From IMG/VR virus record IMGVR_UViG_3300024346_009569, positions 1 to 64,000 of that record: DNA of 64,000 bases. One strand, written 5' to 3'. The number at the start of each line of letters is the position of its first letter. The stretch's first letter is position 1. Shown one piece after another: positions 61,975-64,000 of the stretch. The position numbers and the translations under genes are program-made. This stretch comes from a virus. The notes beneath the pieces are model-generated. The model was given only the letters and a program-made list of their open reading frames with translations. It did not search any database and was not told the DNA's origin.

Positions 61975-62469
61975 CTATTTATTATAATTTTTTAAGTATT
62001 CATAGAATTCTGAAGTAGTGCCATCGAATTCTTCTGCTAATTCATTAATTAAATCTATACGAGACAATTTGTCAGGCCCCAAATGTCTGAAATCTCCAGC
62101 TAATTCGCCTACCAATTCTGACCATATTTTTGGTTCTTCCTTATCGAACGCATTCATTAATTTATGGTAACGATCGTATTGTTGTTTTTCAATTACTTCT
62201 CTACGATTCATCCAAGCTTCGTGAGATGGATATTTCTTACGTTCGGTTTTTAATCGATCGTCTAATAACCATAACTCATAAAACGCTTGTTGCCTATAAT
62301 CAGATATTTCAAAATCCCCATTTTTAATGCGGGTATCTAATGGAGTGTACTTGTGCATTGGTTGACGTGATTTAAAACGCCTCCAATAATAAAATACATT
62401 AAAGTTCGCTGGTTGGAACTTCTGTTCCACTATCGTTTGAATGTTGTTTGGGTATTTCCTTATTTGCAT
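61975..62469 (-). CDS. Hypothetical protein (164 aa)
   Basis: A basic, Tyr/Arg-rich helical protein (NFNVFYYWRRFKSRQPMHKY, DYRQQAFYELWLLDDRLKTE) ending in an acidic part. It overlaps the 68-residue gene upstream by 71 bases and ends two bases before the DpdA candidate, so it is in that operon. No family is recognised. Confidence 0.6.
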   Translation of the reverse strand: MQIRKYPNNIQTIVEQKFQPANFNVFYYWRRFKSRQPMHKYTPLDTRIKNGDFEISDYRQQAFYELWLLDDRLKTERKKYPSHEAWMNRREVIEKQQYDRYHKLMNAFDKEEPKIWSELVGELAGDFRHLGPDKLSRIDLINELAEEFDGTTSEFYEYLKNYNK

Positions 62470-62605
62470 GTTCTAATGTTTTTAAAACCCTAGCAGCAAG
62501 ATCATGTAATAATGCTGCTTTTTCTTCTATTGGAAGTTGATCCATATATTCTTGGCTAACTTCATTTTCGATTTTTTTTAAATCGTTTAATAAATTATCT
62601 AACAT
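62399..62605 (-). CDS. Hypothetical helical protein (68 aa)
   Basis: MLDNLLNDLKKIENEVSQEY, then IEEKAALLHDLAARVLKTLE form two helices, with a polar tail. The promoter motif ends three bases before its ATG, so its message may be leaderless. The long overlap with the next gene means that only one of the two may be strongly translated. Confidence 0.5.
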   Translation of the reverse strand: MLDNLLNDLKKIENEVSQEYMDQLPIEEKAALLHDLAARVLKTLEHANKEIPKQHSNDSGTEVPTSEL

Positions 62606-62607
62606 AG

Positions 62608-62624
62608 TAAATTTAATTAAGAAA
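62608..62624 (-). promoter_or_regulatory. Phage promoter motif P19
   Basis: The minus strand reads TTTCTTAATTAAATTTA, only three bases from the ATG of the 68-residue gene and just past the ribonucleotide reductase stop. AAGGA upstream can pair with TTCTT across a 5-base loop. Confidence 0.6.
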
Positions 62625-62625
62625 A

Positions 62626-64000
62626 TTATCCTTCACAAGCTACACAAGCAGCCGTTCTATCTAAATTATCACCTCGTAATACAGATTCTGTACGTAAGTA
62701 ATATAATGTTTTAATACCAGCTTTATGTGCTTCTTTATGTACTTCTGACATCCAACGAGGTGTATCGTTTGGATCAAAACATAAATTTAATGATACGGTT
62801 TGATCAACATATTGTTGACGAATACCAGCTTGACGTACAATTTCTAATTGATTAATTTCTTTAAATGTACGGAATACTTCTTTTTCTTCATCTGATAGAA
62901 TGTGTTCTTGTATTCCATAAACTGAACCTTGATCTTTAGCGATTTGATCCCATACTGAAGTAATATTAAATCCTTTAGATTCAAGTAATGCTTCTAATAC
63001 CGGATTCTTTTTAATGAATACGCCTTTAGCTGTCTTTAAATTATAGATATTAGCGGGTAATGGCTCAATTGATGGAGAAACACCACCTGAAATGTGTGCA
63101 TTCGATACTGTAGGAGCAATTGCCATTCTATGTGAATGTCTTACGCCTGTACCTTTACACCATTCTGGCTCGCCATATTCTACAGCCATATCTTTAGATG
63201 CTTTTAATGATTCGGCATCAATAAATGAGAATATTTCACGTGTATAAGCATTTGCTTGGATTCCAACAAATGGAACACCTTTTGCTTGTAGGAATGTGTG
63301 CCATCCTAAAGCACCAATACCAATTGCTCTACCTTTTTGTGCTGAACGTACTGTGTTTTCCATAAAGCGGATATTTTTAGCACGATCAATAAATTCTTGT
63401 AGTACACCTTCTAAGAACCAAGTCATTAATTCAGGAACTGACATGCCGTTCTCAAAACGATAATCTTTCCACTCATCATAACGAGCTAAATTCAATGATG
63501 ATAAACAACAGATGAATGAATGTAATGGATCTGTATATAATACGATTTCAGAACAGATATTAGTCATTGTAACTTCTAAGTTCAATTTCTTATATCCTTC
63601 AGGATTGGCCTTATTTACATTATCTTTAAACATAATATATGGCTCGCCTGTCTCTAAACGTGTACGTAAAATTTCACCCCAAATCTTTAATGAATGGGGA
63701 TCGCGATCTTCTACCTTTTGCATAAATACATCATCAACAACTACGCAGTGATGGGTATTTAAACACTGACGATTAACATCACCTTTTGGACGTCTCATCA
63801 TTAAAAATTCTTCAATGTCTGGATGATTAATATCCAAATTAAATGAAGCGGCCCCACGACGAACTGATCCTTGATTTGTAGCAAGTATCGTTGAATCATA
63901 AATTTTAGCCCAAGGAATAATACCTTCACTTACACCATTACCTGTAATTCTAGCACCACGTCCACGAATACGAGATAGCGACATACCAACACCACCACCT
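62626..64000 (-). CDS. nrdA: Ribonucleotide reductase large subunit, C-terminal part (cut by window edge)
   Basis: About 458 residues of a class I alpha subunit; the frame continues past the right edge (GGVGMSLSRIRGRGARITGN). The active-site TNICSE holds the radical Cys with Asn and Glu, and PLPANIYNLKTAKG comes later. The C-terminus ends AACVACEG with the paired Cys that pass electrons to the active site. It makes dNDPs for phage DNA synthesis. An ATG at 63984 is internal, not the start. Confidence 0.92.
   Translation of the reverse strand, partial: GGGVGMSLSRIRGRGARITGNGVSEGIIPWAKIYDSTILATNQGSVRRGAASFNLDINHPDIEEFLMMRRPKGDVNRQCLNTHHCVVVDDVFMQKVEDRDPHSLKIWGEILRTRLETGEPYIMFKDNVNKANPEGYKKLNLEVTMTNICSEIVLYTDPLHSFICCLSSLNLARYDEWKDYRFENGMSVPELMTWFLEGVLQEFIDRAKNIRFMENTVRSAQKGRAIGIGALGWHTFLQAKGVPFVGIQANAYTREIFSFIDAESLKASKDMAVEYGEPEWCKGTGVRHSHRMAIAPTVSNAHISGGVSPSIEPLPANIYNLKTAKGVFIKKNPVLEALLESKGFNITSVWDQIAKDQGSVYGIQEHILSDEEKEVFRTFKEINQLEIVRQAGIRQQYVDQTVSLNLCFDPNDTPRWMSEVHKEAHKAGIKTLYYLRTESVLRGDNLDRTAACVACEG

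Noticed and set aside
58344-62000. A preQ1 riboswitch controlling the que genes
   Set aside because: I looked in the short leaders of queE, queC and queD for a preQ1-type hairpin with an A-rich tail and found only promoter motifs and hairpins that do not fit.
1-64000. CRISPR arrays, insertion sequences, integrases or attachment sites
   Set aside because: No spaced direct repeats of array type, no transposase or integrase frame and no tRNA-edge duplication were seen.

Overview
The window looks like part of a large, AT-rich genome of a tailed phage with a T4-type replisome that infects a Bacteroidetes bacterium, most likely an aquatic Flavobacterium-like host. The phage assignment rests on a family B DNA polymerase of gp43 type, both clamp-loader subunits, a sliding clamp, a thymidylate synthase, a ribonucleotide reductase, two lysozymes, a tRNA cluster and dense strings of small overlapping genes. 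The host guess rests on a TonB-dependent receptor with a carboxypeptidase-regulatory-like N-domain, a DUF4494 protein, the absence of clear Shine-Dalgarno sites, and promoters whose core (TA-nn-TTTA) resembles the Bacteroidetes -7 box. No capsid or tail gene is visible, so this is the replication, metabolism and accessory part of the genome. Nearly all genes are on the minus strand; I found one convincing plus-strand gene, at 48.9 kb.

Layout, by increasing coordinate (transcription runs right to left). 0-3.3 kb holds a lipoprotein, a metallophosphoesterase, a DUF932 protein, a GH24 lysozyme and unusual tRNA-like RNAs. 3.35-7.0 kb is an imported pair, a TonB-dependent receptor and a beta-helix lipoprotein. 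7.1-11.5 kb holds an HPRT and small genes. 11.5-21.1 kb is a first glycan island with glycosyltransferases, UDP-galactopyranose mutase, RmlD and a methyltransferase. 21.1-31.6 kb is the replication block: Cas4/AddB-like nuclease, gp62-like and gp44-like clamp loader, GroEL/GroES, sliding clamp and DNA polymerase, with a tRNA and structured RNAs inside. 31.6-38.4 kb is a second glycan island. 38.3-39.6 kb holds a MazG-like protein and FolE. 40-49 kb is an envelope and lysis block: two outer-membrane proteins, a GH19 endolysin, a CsgG-like protein and a shorter relative, a holin candidate, and a cohesin/dockerin-like secreted protein. 49-51.7 kb holds a 2OG oxygenase and seven tRNAs. 51.7-57.9 kb holds a secreted nuclease, a glycosyltransferase, an SGNH hydrolase, ThyA, a bilin reductase, a heme oxygenase and a membrane zincin. 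58.3-62 kb holds QueE, QueC, QueD and a TGT-like DpdA candidate. The window ends in the large subunit of ribonucleotide reductase.

Three functional themes stand out. First, FolE, QueD, QueE, QueC and a TGT-like enzyme together could make preQ0 and place it in phage DNA. Second, heme oxygenase plus a ferredoxin-dependent bilin reductase could turn host heme into an open-chain bilin. Third, an unusual number of genes reshape the cell surface: about fourteen glycosyltransferases, an imported TonB receptor pair, two outer-membrane barrels, CsgG-like proteins and a cohesin/dockerin protein.

A 17-base motif, consensus TTTCYTNATTANNTTTA, occurs 19 times at transcription-unit starts, including directly ahead of a tRNA, and is probably the main promoter of this phage. 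In about half the cases its first bases form the right arm of a hairpin that could end the preceding unit. Many start codons sit in the context AAGTTATG instead of having a Shine-Dalgarno site.
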